NCBI RefSeq assembly: GCF_014805685.1
Contig: NC_060893.1
Coordinates: 9,286,773 to 9,350,772 of the forward strand
Direction of reading: 5' to 3'
From: Silurus meridionalis
Taxonomy: Eukaryota; Chordata; Actinopteri; Siluriformes; Siluridae
DNA length: 64,000 nucleotides
In this document: piece by piece, positions 21,652-64,000 of the stretch
How the letters are laid out: each line of letters opens with the position of its first letter
Numbering within the stretch: position 1 is the first letter of the stretch
Translations under genes and position numbers: made by a program
Notes under the pieces: generated by a model
What the model was told of the DNA's origin: nothing
What the model saw: the letters and a program-made list of their open reading frames with translations, nothing else
Databases searched by the model: none

Positions 21652-23328
21652 CTATTTTTCTTCCTTGTAGCTCTATCCTCAGCATTCTCCTACCGATATA
21701 CCCCATGTCCCTCCTCTGCACATGTCCAAACAATCTCAATCTCGGCTCCCTCACCTTGTCTCCAAAACGTCTTACATGCGCTTTCCCTGTAATAAACTAA
21801 TTTCTAATCCTGTCCATCCTTGTCACTCCCAACTAAAACCTAAACATCTTCAGCTCTGCTACCTTCAGCTTCACCTCCTGTCTTTTACTCAATGCCACTG
21901 TCTCTGAACCATACATCATCACAGGTCTCACCACAGTCCAATAAACTTTCCCTTTCACTCTCGCAGATACGCTTCTATCACAAATCACTCCTGCTACCAC
22001 TCTTTTCCAAATGCTTCACCCTGCCTGCACTCTTTCCCTCACTTTTCTAACACACTCTCCATTACTTTGCACTGTTGACCCCAGGTACCTGAACTTCTCC
22101 ACCTTCTCCACCTCTTCAACCTGCAACCACACAACTCCACTGCCCTCCCTCTCATTTACGCACATGTACTCTGTCTTACTCCTACTGACTTTCATTCCGC
22201 TTCTCTCCAGCACATATCTTCATCTCTCCAGGCTCTTCTCCACCTTCTCCCTACTTGCACCACAAATTACAATATCATCCGCAAACATGATAGTCCATGG
22301 AGATTTCTGTCTGACCTTGTCTGTCAACCTGTCCATCACCACTGCAAACAGGAAAGGGCTCAGCGCCGATCCTTGATGCAGTCCAACCTTCACTTTGAAC
22401 CAGTCTGTTGTTCCTACTGCACACTTCACTGCTGTCACACTGTACTCATACATGTCCTGCACCACCCTCACATAGTTTTCTGACACATCTGACTTCCTCA
22501 TACAGTACCACAACTCCTCTCTTGGCACTCTGTCTCAGCCTAACTTCCACTACTCTTTCCTATAACTTTATTCCCCTGTAGTTACTGCAGGTCAGCACAT
22601 CTCCCTTATTCTAAAAAAGCCAGTACCAGCACACTCCTGCTCCATTCCTCAGGCATCCTCTCACCTTCCAGAATCTTGTTAAACAATCTGGTTAAAAACT
22701 CCACTGCCATCTCGCCTAAACATATCCAGGCTCCATGCTTCTACCGGTATGTCATCTGGTCCTACCAACTTTCCACTCTTCCTCCTCTTAATAGCTGCTC
22801 ATACTTCCTCCTTACTGATCCTATCAACTTCCTGCTTCACCATCTCTACACCATCCAACCTTCTCCCTCTCTCATTATCCTCTTTCATCAGCTGCTCAAA
22901 ATACTCCCTCCATCTTCTCAAAACACTCTTCTCTCTAGGCAAAACATTTTTATATCCATCCTTTATTGCTCAAACTTGCAGCACATCCTTCCCAGCACGG
23001 TTTCTCTGCCTGGCCAATGTGTATAAATCCTTTTCTCCTTCCTTGGACAAATCAAATCAAATCAAATTTTATTTGTCACATACATATAGTCCAACTTCTC
23101 ATACAGCTCCTCATATGCCATTTCCTTGGCTTTCCTTTCGCCACATCCCTCTTTACCTGCTGCCGCATCTCCTTGTACTCCTGCCTAATTTTTCCCATCA
23201 CTCTGTCGATCCCAATTCTGTTTTGCCAACCTTTTTCTCCTTATACTGTCCTGCACTTCCTCATTCCACCACCATGTCTCTCTGTCTTTCTTTCTATTTC
23301 CAGATGTCACACCAAGTACTTTTCTAGC
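21652..23328 (-). mobile_element. Truncated RTE-like LINE (copy C) with internal deletion
   Basis: Antisense copy of the family at 12732-15866, missing both the 3' tail and the 5' end. It retains parts of the reverse transcriptase (LHQGSALSPFLF, MFADDIVICGAS at 22528-22220; KVSRSKTEYMCVNERE at 22213-22016) and linker sequence to about 23328. About 160 bases of the reverse transcriptase are deleted near 22534. A roughly 42-base foreign piece with four CAAAT units (about 23047-23089) interrupts it. No target-site duplication is seen. Confidence 0.85.
23047..23089. repeat. Short CAAAT-repeat insertion inside LINE copy C
   Basis: 'acaaatcaaatcaaatcaaa' followed by 'ttttatttgtcacatacata' interrupts sequence that is continuous in the long LINE at about 14430. 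The motif is a common dispersed piece in fish genomes; its parent element is not clear to me. Confidence 0.55.
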
Positions 23329-23741
23329 GGCTCACGAATAAAATTTTTTTAATTTATAACGAAATTTTAACGACTAACTCTAGTTTCTTTTTAATTCCCC
23401 TGGCACTGATGAGTATGTTTAAGTTTAATAATAATAATAATAATGGAAAAAACAGTGACAAAAACTCACACAAAGTGTGAGGTGCCAAACTTTCGATCTT
23501 CCACTTAATCCTTAAACCGAGAGAATGTATAATTTAAACTATATTCCTCACGTAAAAAGGATTACAGTAATCTATTTACACATTTAAAGTACACATGTGC
23601 ATCAAAACAAAATCCGTGTAACAAAACCTAATCTTTTTTATTTTTTTAAATAACAATGTTTAACAATAATGCATATTGTTATATAATATATAATACATAG
23701 TGTATAATATATTTTATTCTGTCTATAGGTCCTGAAATAAG
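23329..23741 (+). other. UGT copy 3 upstream flank with splice acceptor
   Basis: AT-rich noncoding sequence ending in 'ctgtctatag|gtcctgaaataag' directly before the ATG. It matches the acceptor context of copies 1 and 2 (gtctt(a/g)aaag), but with two extra bases. Confidence 0.6.
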
Positions 23742-25316
23742 ATGTGTCACTCAGCCCTTCTTATAATTTTGTCTCTGTTATCTGTTCCATCTGGAGTCTA
23801 TTCTGGAAAAATTCTGGTATATCCAGTTGATGGAAGCCACTGGATTAATATGAAAGTTCTCATTACAGAATTATATTCAAGAGGCCACAACATCACAGTC
23901 ATTCGTGGTTCAGACAATATGTATATTAAAGAGTCACCCTACTACAGTTACATCACTGTTGATATGGGTGAATATAATAGTAACTTTCTGAACAGTTTTG
24001 TGGCTATTTCACTACAAACGCTTGACAACAAAAGATCTTCTTGGAACAAAATCATGTTTGGAGTGGAGGTTCTGAAAAAGTTCTCTAAGGTTCATGAGCT
24101 GGTTTGTAACATGACCATCAAGATATTTGAAAATGAGACCTTGATGAACTCTTTGCAGCAGGCTAACTATGATATGCTTTTAGCTGACCCTGCTATGGGA
24201 GGCGGTGTGCTACTTGCACACAAACTTGGCCTCCCTCTTGTGCTTAATGTTCGTTGGACTGTTCTTGGAGAGGGTCATTTTGCTATTGCTCCATCACCTC
24301 TGTCTTATGTGCCTGTTCCTGGTGCAGAGCTAACAGACAAAATGACTTTTACTCAGCGAGTGACAAATGTGTTGATTTATTTCCTGACTAACTATCAACA
24401 GTCAAACTATTTTGGCCATCATTACAAGGAGTTTTGTCAGAAATACTTTGGACCTGATGTGGATTACTTTTCCCTGTTTCAGAATGCAGATATCTGGCTC
24501 ATGAGAAATGATTTTACCTTTGAATTTCCACGACCCACAATGCCAAACGTAGTATATATGGGTGGTTTTCAGTGCAAGCCCTCAAGTCCACTTCCTGATG
24601 ATCTAGAAAAGTTTGTCCAGAGTTCAGGTGAACATGGGGTCATCATAATGTCTTTGGGAACTCTTTTCGGGGAACTTATAGGTGACATTACAGATGAGAT
24701 TGCAGCTGCCTTTGCCCAACTGCCTCAGAAGGTCATTTGGAGACACACTGGACCTCGACCCTCTACTCTTGGCAACAATACATTACTAGTGAACTGGATG
24801 CCACAAAATGACCTACTTGGACACACCAAGACTAAGGTCTTTGTAGCACATGGAGGAACCAACGGTATTCAGGAGGCTATTTATCATGGGGTTCCCATTT
24901 TAGGTTTACCTATAGCATTTGATCAGCCTGATAACCTGTCAAGGATGAGAGAAAAGGGAACAGCTAAGGTTTTGGATATTACTAATTTGGACAGATCAGT
25001 ATTTTTAGAGGCAATAAAGGAAGTGCTGTATAATCCATCTTACAGAGAGAACATGCAAAAATTGTCTCAGCTGCATCATGACCAGCCCATGAAACCCCTT
25101 GATCGTGCAGTCTTCTGGATTGAATACGTTATAAGAAATAGAGGTGCTCCTCACCTGCGCACACAGTCTTTCAGGATGTCTTGGATTACCTATCATTCTG
25201 TGGATGTTATCCTTACATTGTTGGGGGTTGTGATGATTAGTGGCTGGATAATGTTTTTGGCACTGAGATGTCTTTGTGTTACATTAATCTTCAAAAAGAA
25301 AAACAAATGTGAATGA
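23742..25316 (+). CDS. UDP-glucuronosyltransferase, copy 3 of a tandem array
   Basis: 524 residues in one exon: signal peptide 1-21, catalytic His33 in DGSHW and Asp149, UGT signature (WMPQNDLLGHTK ... IAFDQ), C-terminal membrane segment and KNKCE ER-retrieval tail. It starts MCHSA instead of MMYFSA. By my count it differs from copy 1 at about 26 of 48 residues in the patch equivalent to 80-127, but at only about 11 of the other 477. Its upstream and downstream noncoding flanks are clearly more diverged from copies 1 and 2 than its coding sequence, which suggests coding-region homogenisation by gene conversion. The frame is intact. Possible poly(A) signal at 26024. Confidence 0.93.
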   Translation: MCHSALLIILSLLSVPSGVYSGKILVYPVDGSHWINMKVLITELYSRGHNITVIRGSDNMYIKESPYYSYITVDMGEYNSNFLNSFVAISLQTLDNKRSSWNKIMFGVEVLKKFSKVHELVCNMTIKIFENETLMNSLQQANYDMLLADPAMGGGVLLAHKLGLPLVLNVRWTVLGEGHFAIAPSPLSYVPVPGAELTDKMTFTQRVTNVLIYFLTNYQQSNYFGHHYKEFCQKYFGPDVDYFSLFQNADIWLMRNDFTFEFPRPTMPNVVYMGGFQCKPSSPLPDDLEKFVQSSGEHGVIIMSLGTLFGELIGDITDEIAAAFAQLPQKVIWRHTGPRPSTLGNNTLLVNWMPQNDLLGHTKTKVFVAHGGTNGIQEAIYHGVPILGLPIAFDQPDNLSRMREKGTAKVLDITNLDRSVFLEAIKEVLYNPSYRENMQKLSQLHHDQPMKPLDRAVFWIEYVIRNRGAPHLRTQSFRMSWITYHSVDVILTLLGVVMISGWIMFLALRCLCVTLIFKKKNKCE

Positions 25317-27254
25317 TATGTTTGTTTAAATTATTATGTACCAATGTATAAGTTAAAATTAGTATGAAATATCTACTAAGTTTTCAACACTTGTATTAAA
25401 TTGATTATCAAGCAAATTGGTTAAAGTTTACACATAGTTGGAATTGCTGTATTTGCTATAGAACTGACTTCATTTTATTAATGTAGGAGTGAATTTTGCT
25501 CAAAGTTTCAAAATTATATATTCTATGCTATCTTTTATTCAATTTACAGAGGAACCACATATGGACATAGAGGGATCCATGTTGACATCAACAAAACCCC
25601 ACACAGTCTGTATTTTGAACTGTGTTTTAAACAGGAGACAATAGAGCTATAAGGTGGCAATATATTACCTTCTGCATAATTAGTTTACTCCATAAATGAA
25701 TATAAATTTTACCATTATATACCTAATTAATTGTATCACAACATAACTGTGGCAACTCGAAAGAAAAACAAAGCAGCATGTTTAATGCATGTAAAATTCT
25801 TCATTAAGTGTGCCACTTGTTAACGTGCTAATTCAGCATTTATTAAGTCTCATTTTAGTGTATAATTATGTTCATGGAACAAATTCTTTGATTTATACTT
25901 TTCGACTATAAGCAGATTAATTGATTAATTTCTCCTTGTGTACTTTGATCTATGGGTAATGTTGAGAATGTCTTTACCCCCTCTAGTGGATAAGAACACA
26001 TAATGAATTAAATAACCGATCAAAATAAATGTGTTTCCCTTCATTTACGGTGTTTTACATAAGTTTCAAAAAAATAAAAACAGTGTATGAATACTTGTGT
26101 GCAAAGATCCTCAGCGAAGTTCTCTTGTACAATAATTCCCTTACCAGAAATATAACTATAAATATAACAACTACGTTAATCAGTTTTTAAACAACCTGCA
26201 AATCTATAAAATGCACGAATGCACTTAAAAACTTCATGTATTTACCTAATGCAATTTTTTTTACATCAGTTTCATGTAATAGCATAAATCCTTATTTTTG
26301 CACAATTTGTTTTGTGCAAACTAATTTGCAATTGCAAGCACGACTTTTAGTGTAATTTCCAAATCTCTGAATAAATTCAAACAGCAAATTTGTGTCTATC
26401 CCCTATCCTTAATCTACAGAAACAATAAACCAGCTGTTATGACAAAAATGTTAAATCACAAATCGAAACGACAAAATATCACGCAGTAACAGGCTATTAA
26501 AAGCAACCTATATGACAATATCCTGAAAGCAACAAGCTGTTGAATGAAAATAGCAGCACAGCTTTTACAACTTTTACAGCCAGAGGCTCAGATTTTTTGA
26601 TTCCTTATTTGTACATTGTCGGGTGATAAATATTGAGTGGCAAGATACGTCAACATAATAACAAAAAGTTATCACGTCATAAAACAGGGTTATTTAAGTG
26701 AAATATATAGATGTTTATTCAAAATAATGCAATGAAATAGTCATTAAATCGAAATAAGGACACAAACCTATAACGTTATGAATAAAATTACAAAAATATT
26801 AAGAAGCCGAAAGAAGAAGATTACATTTTTGAAACGTCTCATGACATGTACATGCATCCAGTGTTCAGCAGGTGGCGGTATAAAAATATCAGAAGAATGA
26901 CCTTGAGTTCTCCTTGTCTTAATACAGTCCACTGGCCTCACAGTCACATGGAGAGCATGAACAGGGCATGAATTATGATGATTAATGAAGTATTTAGTGA
27001 TGTCGCTGGATAAAGGATTATAGCAAAATGCACTTATAAACTAGAAACATATAATTCGATAATACAGTGGAATAAAATTATATATATGACAAATCAAATA
27101 AATGGCTTCTCCAGTAAATTGTTTTAAACCTGATAGTATACCGTTTGTTAGTAAATTAATAAATGAACCAATCAATGAATCAATGAAACAATAAATGAAT
27201 TAATAAATTAATTTATTTTTGGGTCTAAGCTGTTTGTGAATTATTGATCATGCT
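25317..27254 (+). other. 3' flank of UGT copy 3 and UGT-nptn intergenic region
   Basis: 25317-26390 is the unit 3 downstream flank, related to 11949-12730 and 18700-19030. From 26390 to 27250 I see no repeat or gene I can name. The sequence is AT-rich until the GC-rich nptn promoter begins. Confidence 0.6.
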
Positions 27255-27284
27255 GTGAATGGCAGTATTTATTTATTTTTTTCG

Positions 27285-27548
27285 CATTTTACAGAACGAT
27301 CAGTATCTAGTTCACGCGAGAAAGTATCGCGAGATTTGGCGAGAGCAGGCTCCGGTGCGCTCCTGCTCTCTCGCGTTTCACAGCGGGTGGATAGAGAAGG
27401 TGCTCTCTGGTTACAGCGCGATATTGCTAGGAGACCAGCGTGCTCAGTGACCCGGTTCAGGCTCCGTCGAGGCTTGCGCTTTCACTTTAACGAGCCTGTC
27501 TTGATCCGAGCTAACGCACATTTGCCTACCTGCCAGGCGAGACTGAAG
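27285..27548 (+). promoter_or_regulatory. nptn promoter / 5' UTR, GC-rich
   Basis: An abrupt rise in GC and CpG content in AT-rich surroundings, with several CGCGAGA/TCTCGCG-type motifs ('tatcgcgagattt', 'ctctcgcgtttc'). It lies immediately upstream of the neuroplastin start at 27549. This fits a TATA-less CpG promoter merging into the 5' UTR. The transcription start is not resolved. Confidence 0.6.
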
Positions 27549-39988
<12,440 letters not shown>

Positions 39989-41000
39989 ACCGACCACTAG
40001 TGCAGTAAGTGCAATATTCCAACTTTCATTAACACCTGCTGTTTATATGTCAAAAAATTATAAGCCTATCTTTGTGATCTATTTTCTAATCTTTTCTCTT
40101 TTTTTGCTTTTTTTAGATGAAGATATTCATATCATGACCATATGAACGTAACACAAAGGAGTTCATTGTTTAAGAAAATATATATTGGTGTTAAGAAAGT
40201 ATTTGTGAGATGATATATACATATATATGACCACTTAAGGCATGACTTATGAATGTGTTGGCAAGAGGATGTCTAATTAGAAACATTACAAATAACAAAT
40301 AAGTGTAAATATTATGAACATTTTATTGCATGATTGTGTTACTTTGAATATTTATCTTTTATTCACAATGCCTTTTCTTTTAATGTAAAAAAAAAAATAG
40401 ATATGTAGTGCTTGCAATATATAAATCTTCTGTTTGAGAAGGATATTAGGTTTTTGTTTGTGTATTTTAGAGTGACACCATGTAGATAATATTTATAATC
40501 CGGGCAAATCTTTAACTTTGCATTGTAAGCCAATCTACCACCATGTTTTTGGGTATGACAGGTTTTGTACAGCTTATAATTTCACTGCATACCTTTGGAA
40601 AAGTTGGCTTATCATTTTAACAGTTTATTCAAGTCATAGTCTTCAATTATGGATAAGGGCTTTACAATGTCCTGTGATGTTTCATTTTCACATAGATTGT
40701 ACATGAATTTATTTATGTATGTATCATGCCACTGGAGATAACCATAGATATATGAATGTCATTCATTCTGATGCAAGTGTTCAGATGAATTATGAATTGG
40801 TAATATCATTTTCTAATGCTAAACCTTATCTATATATGACTAGGCTTTTTAAATATGCATACTATACAGCATGGCTTTTATCCTATGCAATATTTGTTCA
40901 TAACTATATAAATAATAGAATAAGCATTCTTATTTCTTATTCTTACATTCTAGTTTTAACTGTTGGCTTTTGGTTGCGTGTTAAAGCTTTAATCTGATAG
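39989..41000 (+). other. nptn 3' UTR, probably with a small intron (40005-40116)
   Basis: Sixteen bases after the stop is a donor, gca|GTAAGT (40005). At 40116 an excellent acceptor follows a long pyrimidine tract (tttttttag|atgaag). A 112-base intron in the 3' UTR is therefore likely; being close to the stop, it would not be expected to trigger nonsense-mediated decay. The end of the UTR is not fixed. Confidence 0.55.
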
Positions 41001-44000
41001 CAAAGTGCACTGTTCAGACTAAGAATGAGTTCTAGAAATATTTAGCTTCACACAGCACCATTCTATCTGCATGAGCCCCCTGCCAGTGCAGAGGCCCAAC
41101 TCCACAGACAGAAGGCCCAACCCCACAGACAGAAGAAACTCCAACAAAGTGGATGGTCATAAGGCACTTCCATATCATTTTTAACAATTAAACATTCGAA
41201 TGTTATAAGTAAGTGTCTGTGTGTTTTTCTACAATGTGACGACTTGAATTCTAGAATGTGAAGCAAACAGACTGCCAAACTGAACATAAAATTAAGTGCA
41301 GACTTAATTCTGTAGTTTCAAGATGTTTTTGTCCTTACACTCCCTGTTCAATAGCTATTCCTGTAGTGGACTTTAAGTGTATATTCCTGTTTGCCTTTGC
41401 CTTATACTGTATGTCTTATATGATGTGCTATTATCTTACAGTACATACCCAAAGGAAATTAATACTAAATGAGACTGTGGAACACTGTGGAACAGCAGCA
41501 ATACAGCAGCAATTCTAACAGCATAACAGAGGACGGCATTACTGAACACTGTACATTCTTTTTTTCTTTATCTCTAAACTGCATAGATTTCATAAAATAA
41601 TGTTATACGTTATATACGTTATACATATATGTTTTATTACAATCAGATTTTCTAATCAGCATATGTCCTATGTATATTTTTATTAATATTACATATACTA
41701 TTCTGATTGAACATGAATTGTTGAAGTTGAAGTTAACCGAATACTTGCCCACTAAATTGAAATGTCAAATTATTAATGCTAATAACTGTAAAATTAGCAA
41801 TTAAATTATCTGTTAAATAATGTATTTATTGTATGGCATCCCACCAGAAGGGCTGGTCTAAGGATTTCATATACTGATGATCTCTTGTGATTGTCACCGA
41901 CAGCATACACTAGAGTTTACTTAGAATAATTCACAAAACAAAAATATCCTGTTAGCAGAATGTCTGCAATCTAAAACACCTTGTTAATGAGAGAAGTCAG
42001 AGAAGAATTCATCTCTCTTTACAATCATTGTGAAAAGCATTTCAGAATGCACAACACATCAAACCTGATGGTGGATAATCAACAGTAGCAAAACACCAAA
42101 TGAGGTTTTATTCCTGTTATCCAAGAATTAGAATCTGAAGCTATGATGGGACAGATTTTCTATTATTATTATTATTCAGCTGTCTAGAATGAGTGAGCCA
42201 TTTGTGACCATTTGACAGTGAGGGTATGTACTGTATGAATTTGTGAAAATTCCCAACTTTAACTTTATCGTACACATTTGGTTGTACATGCAGCAATAGT
42301 TCAAAGTATGTCATAGTTGAGTCAAATGTAGCAAGTAGTGCTCGCATTATATAGCACTTTTCTAAACCTTAGTTACAAAGAGCTTTAAAACACTCAATAA
42401 ACCACAATCCTTCACATGAAACACGTAAAACATTCTAATTTCTCATAAACAATAAAAATAGTTTAATCATAGGATTATAATAGATTTATGAAACATCATC
42501 ATTCTTTCATTGCTGATGTGTGGTTTAATCAGATAACCTGGAAGCTGCAATGTGCCAACCTTAGCTGCTGTACCACTGTTACACTGTTACAATTCATTAA
42601 ACAGATAGAATTATGATAAGTAGGTGGAGATACTAAAAGACTAATTAAAAAAAAAAACATTTCCTAAATAATTGTAATCTGATCAAGTAAACTGAAAAAG
42701 TAATGTCCTAATAATGTAATTTAATGTACTTCCAAAATGAAGTGGAAGTCATCAGCCACTACACAATCCTCTATTCACTTTTAACTAGTAAATAGATAAA
42801 TATGTAAATGTGGAGATGCTGATAGTGTCTTTAAATAGATCTGGTATGTTCTACAATGTATTACACAAGTTTAATTTTGAGCAGCTCTCCAACGCTTGGT
42901 TTATGTCTACAAAGCCAGTACTGTAATTAATAGAAATGTAAACCAAACCAGGACATAACAGTGATACAGTGATAAAGTGTGAACTATTTCATCAGTCTTC
43001 ATTTCTCTGTATATACAGTGTATTTGACTATTCAGGAAAAAGGTTGTCCATGTTTGCATTGGATGGGAGTAGAGTTCAATATAGTACAGAGCAACACACA
43101 CAGGAGGGAGGAAACCAGAAAAACCAGAGAAAACTCTGGAACAGAACATGCAGAACATCTGCAACTTAGCAGTATTTTCTCCTCCACATTGCTTCCCCTG
43201 TTATTTTACATGCACTCATTTTTACTTGCACTTTTCACTTCACTCGAATGTACCAAACTGTATATTTCCTTGTCATTTGGATGAACCATCTAGTGTACAT
43301 GGTTGTACCTTGGATGTCTATTCTTTAAAAGGGAATGCACAAGTGGTGCCATTAATTCGCTTTTATGATAAAGTTTGAAAACATATAAAGCTTTTAAGAT
43401 ACATATTAAGAACCTAACCTCCAAATACGTGTTGATATTGATATTATTAGTTCCTAAATTCCTATTTCATCCCTGATTACATATACACCCCCGCAAAACA
43501 TTTATACCACTGAATTAATCTGTCAAAAGTTGTGCATGTAGGCACACTCATTACCAACACAGTTATAAATATGAACCAAGTTCAACATCTGTTTGTCAAT
43601 CATAGTCTTAAGTTATTAAATGTTTTATTCCAGTTACAGTGAGTTGAACTATACGATCACAATGCAGTTGTAATACTGCAGATATTAGATACACATTCAT
43701 ACACCGTTTGATTGTTAATGGGCTTGTTAGATCATATCTGCTGTGATTCATTAGAACCCAAACAGAAAGTGGGGAGGCTGAGACTGGTCAGAATGACAGG
43801 CGTCACTGCAGAACAGTGAAAATGACTACACGGGGCCCAGGGGTGAAGGGAGGACCATAAGGGGCCAACATTTGCATGTACAATAGATGGGAAGGAACGG
43901 GAAAGCAGAAAGGTCGCATTTGCACACAACCAAATAAATAAATCATGTGCAAAAATGTGTTACACCTGTTGTCTGGAAGCACAACATCTTCTTTCATACT

Positions 44001-44100
44001 GCAACGTCCAACATCGCAACAACGATTCACAAATAACATGTTGCGCAACGCTAATGGAGACCTTTAGGTTAATTTCCCCCCTAAACCCTGTGTGATCACC
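41001..44100. other. nptn-hcn4 intergenic region
   Basis: About 3 kb without recognisable coding sequence. The short frames present (for example at 41258, 42979 and 43148) show no family features. AATAAA occurs near 42395 and 42459, but is not tied to a transcript. Confidence 0.5.
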
Positions 44101-44718
44101 TAACGTCTGGCACGTAGTGTGTTTTTATTCTGTCTTCCCACCATGTGCAGTATGCCATAGTCCCAGCATCAGCAAATGAATAGCCTACACGATTCTGTTG
44201 CGTTTTTGTAACACCCCTCCTCCACTGTTTGGTTTAGGTGGTTCGAGCTTATTTGCTGTGGCAACGTGACAGATTTATTTTGTCCTCGTGTGTGTTCACA
44301 CAACAAGAAGAAACAATATTTGGATTGGCGATGGCGTTCGTTTGCATGCACGTTCGCGTTTTTGAGCTTCAAATCTGCCCTTTACGGAACACTTGGGAAC
44401 ACGCGGCGCTTTGTCATTGAAACGCTCGTCAGATTTCCTCATCCCTCCGATACGTCAGGGGATCCAGCATCCCGAGACCTCTCTGAGCATTCTGCTCTCA
44501 CATACCCGTTACCTGGGAATGTTACACGGTGCTACAGCTGCAGCGGGAGTCAATTACACTGATTTGCGGTTTATTCCTTGTGGCCAGGCGTCTGCGTCGC
44601 ACAGAAACGCGTCTGTCGTCGGATACTTACGGGCTATGCACGCGTTTGCCCTTATCTAACTCTGACCACGAATCGTTGTCTCGCTCGTGCCCACCGTCTC
44701 TTCGTGCGCCAAACCAAT
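44101..44718 (+). promoter_or_regulatory. hcn4 promoter / 5' UTR region
   Basis: GC and CpG content rise toward the hcn4 start. An in-frame upstream ATG at 44578 would add 47 residues with no HCN resemblance, so this is treated as 5' UTR. No TATA box is evident. Confidence 0.5.
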
Positions 44719-62939
<18,221 letters not shown>

Positions 62940-64000
62940 GAATGGATTATAGCCCTGTCTATTGTACAGACCATGTTTTTATCAATGGAGAATATATATC
63001 AATGAACATAACTTTTATTGCTAAGAAGATTTTGTCTGTTTGTCTACTTGTATTTATAACAGTGCAATGATTACTTCTCAACTCATGATGCCAAATGAAG
63101 GAATACATACTGTAGGTGTCTGATAATTGAATGAGAGTGTAATATAATTTGAATTTGTCTTCCAACTTACTTTAGCAATTTTGCAATACTAACAATGGTG
63201 ACATTATTTAGGGATATGCAACAAATAGCAGTTTCCAAAAAATACAAATATAAAAATAAACCAATACAGTAATAACAAAGTTAAGGGTGAATTTTGGAAT
63301 TATGCTGGGAAAGAAATGCAAACATACTTCTAGCTAATTATCATACCATTGTGGTGAAAGAACAATTACTAAAAATCTCACTTATCAGGTTTGGGACACA
63401 ACTACATGCTTGCACAAACACACACACACGCACATGCACACATGCACATAGCAATGCTCATTTTAAGACATACACTGACCGTTTCACTAGACTGTCCCCT
63501 TGTCTATACTTCCTTGTTAACCAAGGCACATTGCTCAGTATCTATGGCCTTTCCTTTTTTTAACAGCACTGCCTTAGAGCCTGAACAACCAGGGAACAAT
63601 CCCCTCACTTCCACTGCAAAAGAGATAAAGATAAAGAATGTATTGCAATCATTTTATATGTGCTTTGTATGTGTACTTGTGCAGTACTTAAGCAATAAAA
63701 CTGTACGCTTGGTTTTGTACCTGCACAGAGATTTTTACATTGCAGCTTTTTTTCCTTGCAAAGAAAATATATAGGCTCAAAAAGATGATTAATATGTTAA
63801 TGAGATATTGTGATCTATGTCTATTTAATGCCAAAGCTTGTGTTTCCAGAATTGCAACTGTACGTTTTCATTGTGATTGTTTTAATATACTGGAAAATAT
63901 TGCATAATCCACACACTGTGATGGACTGGCATATCCTGTCCATGGTGTATTCCTGATTTTCCCAGGATAGGATTCGAATCCACTTATTTCTGCCCAGGAT
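62940..64000 (+). other. hcn4 3' UTR and downstream flank
   Basis: Candidate poly(A) signals AATAAA at 63255 and 63694. A short ca-rich stretch lies at 63415-63445. The last 90 bases (from about 63912, 'cactgtgatggactggca' and 'ccaggataggattcgaatcc') look like a diverged fragment of a dispersed fish repeat whose usual form reads 'tgtgatggactggc ... gggataggctc'. It is cut by the window end. Confidence 0.55.

Noticed and set aside
44578..44718. In-frame upstream ATG extending hcn4 by 47 residues
   Set aside because: The extension has no HCN resemblance, and the ATG at 44719 begins with the conserved MDRL...[11 protein letters not shown]-terminus.

Overview
The window is vertebrate nuclear DNA from a teleost fish. 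Genes are split into exons with GT/AG introns, the encoded proteins are close to vertebrate UBE2Q2, UDP-glucuronosyltransferase, neuroplastin and HCN4, the DNA is AT-rich, and the repeats are types common in fish: RTE-like LINEs, Tc1-like and hAT-like DNA elements, a tRNA-derived SINE and many microsatellites. An ostariophysan such as a catfish would fit the repeat mix, but that is only an impression.

Layout, all genes on the + strand. (1) 1-5850: most of ube2q2. Twelve coding exons are visible and the first coding exon lies left of the window; intron 1 holds a decayed Tc1-like element and a 5'-truncated RTE-like LINE. (2) About 7.9-26.4 kb: a tandem array of three intact, intronless-CDS UDP-glucuronosyltransferase genes (10371, 16809, 23742). 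Each has a splice acceptor about 10 bases before its ATG and a shared upstream splice donor, so a noncoding 5' exon is likely. Between the copies lie a 3.1 kb nearly full-length but broken RTE-like LINE (12732-15866), a Tc1 remnant starting two bases after the stop of copy 2, a 746 bp hAT-like element (20654-21399) and a second truncated LINE (about 21652-23328). (3) 27549-39988: neuroplastin (nptn), seven coding exons encoding the two-Ig (Np55-type) protein. (4) 44719-62939: the complete coding sequence of hcn4, eight exons, 1167 residues.

The genes do not form one pathway. ube2q2 is a ubiquitin-conjugating enzyme, the UGTs are ER-membrane conjugating enzymes, neuroplastin is a synaptic and transporter-chaperone adhesion protein, and HCN4 is the cardiac and neuronal pacemaker channel. 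NPTN, HCN4 and UBE2Q2 all lie on human 15q24, so the window is a compact version of that synteny block with a UGT array inside it.

The most interesting feature is the UGT array. The three proteins are almost identical except for one patch of about 48 residues (80-127) in the N-terminal acceptor-binding half, where copies 1 and 3 differ at about half the positions. The pattern looks like gene conversion around a preserved variable cassette. The array also carries a dated insertion history: a target-site duplication with a matching empty site in the paralogous unit, a unit junction, and a transposon that replaced one 3' UTR. Also notable are a perfect 35-base-arm hairpin in hcn4 intron 6, a perfect 20-base-arm hairpin in hcn4 intron 1, and the apparent lack of the Np65-specific Ig1 exon in nptn.
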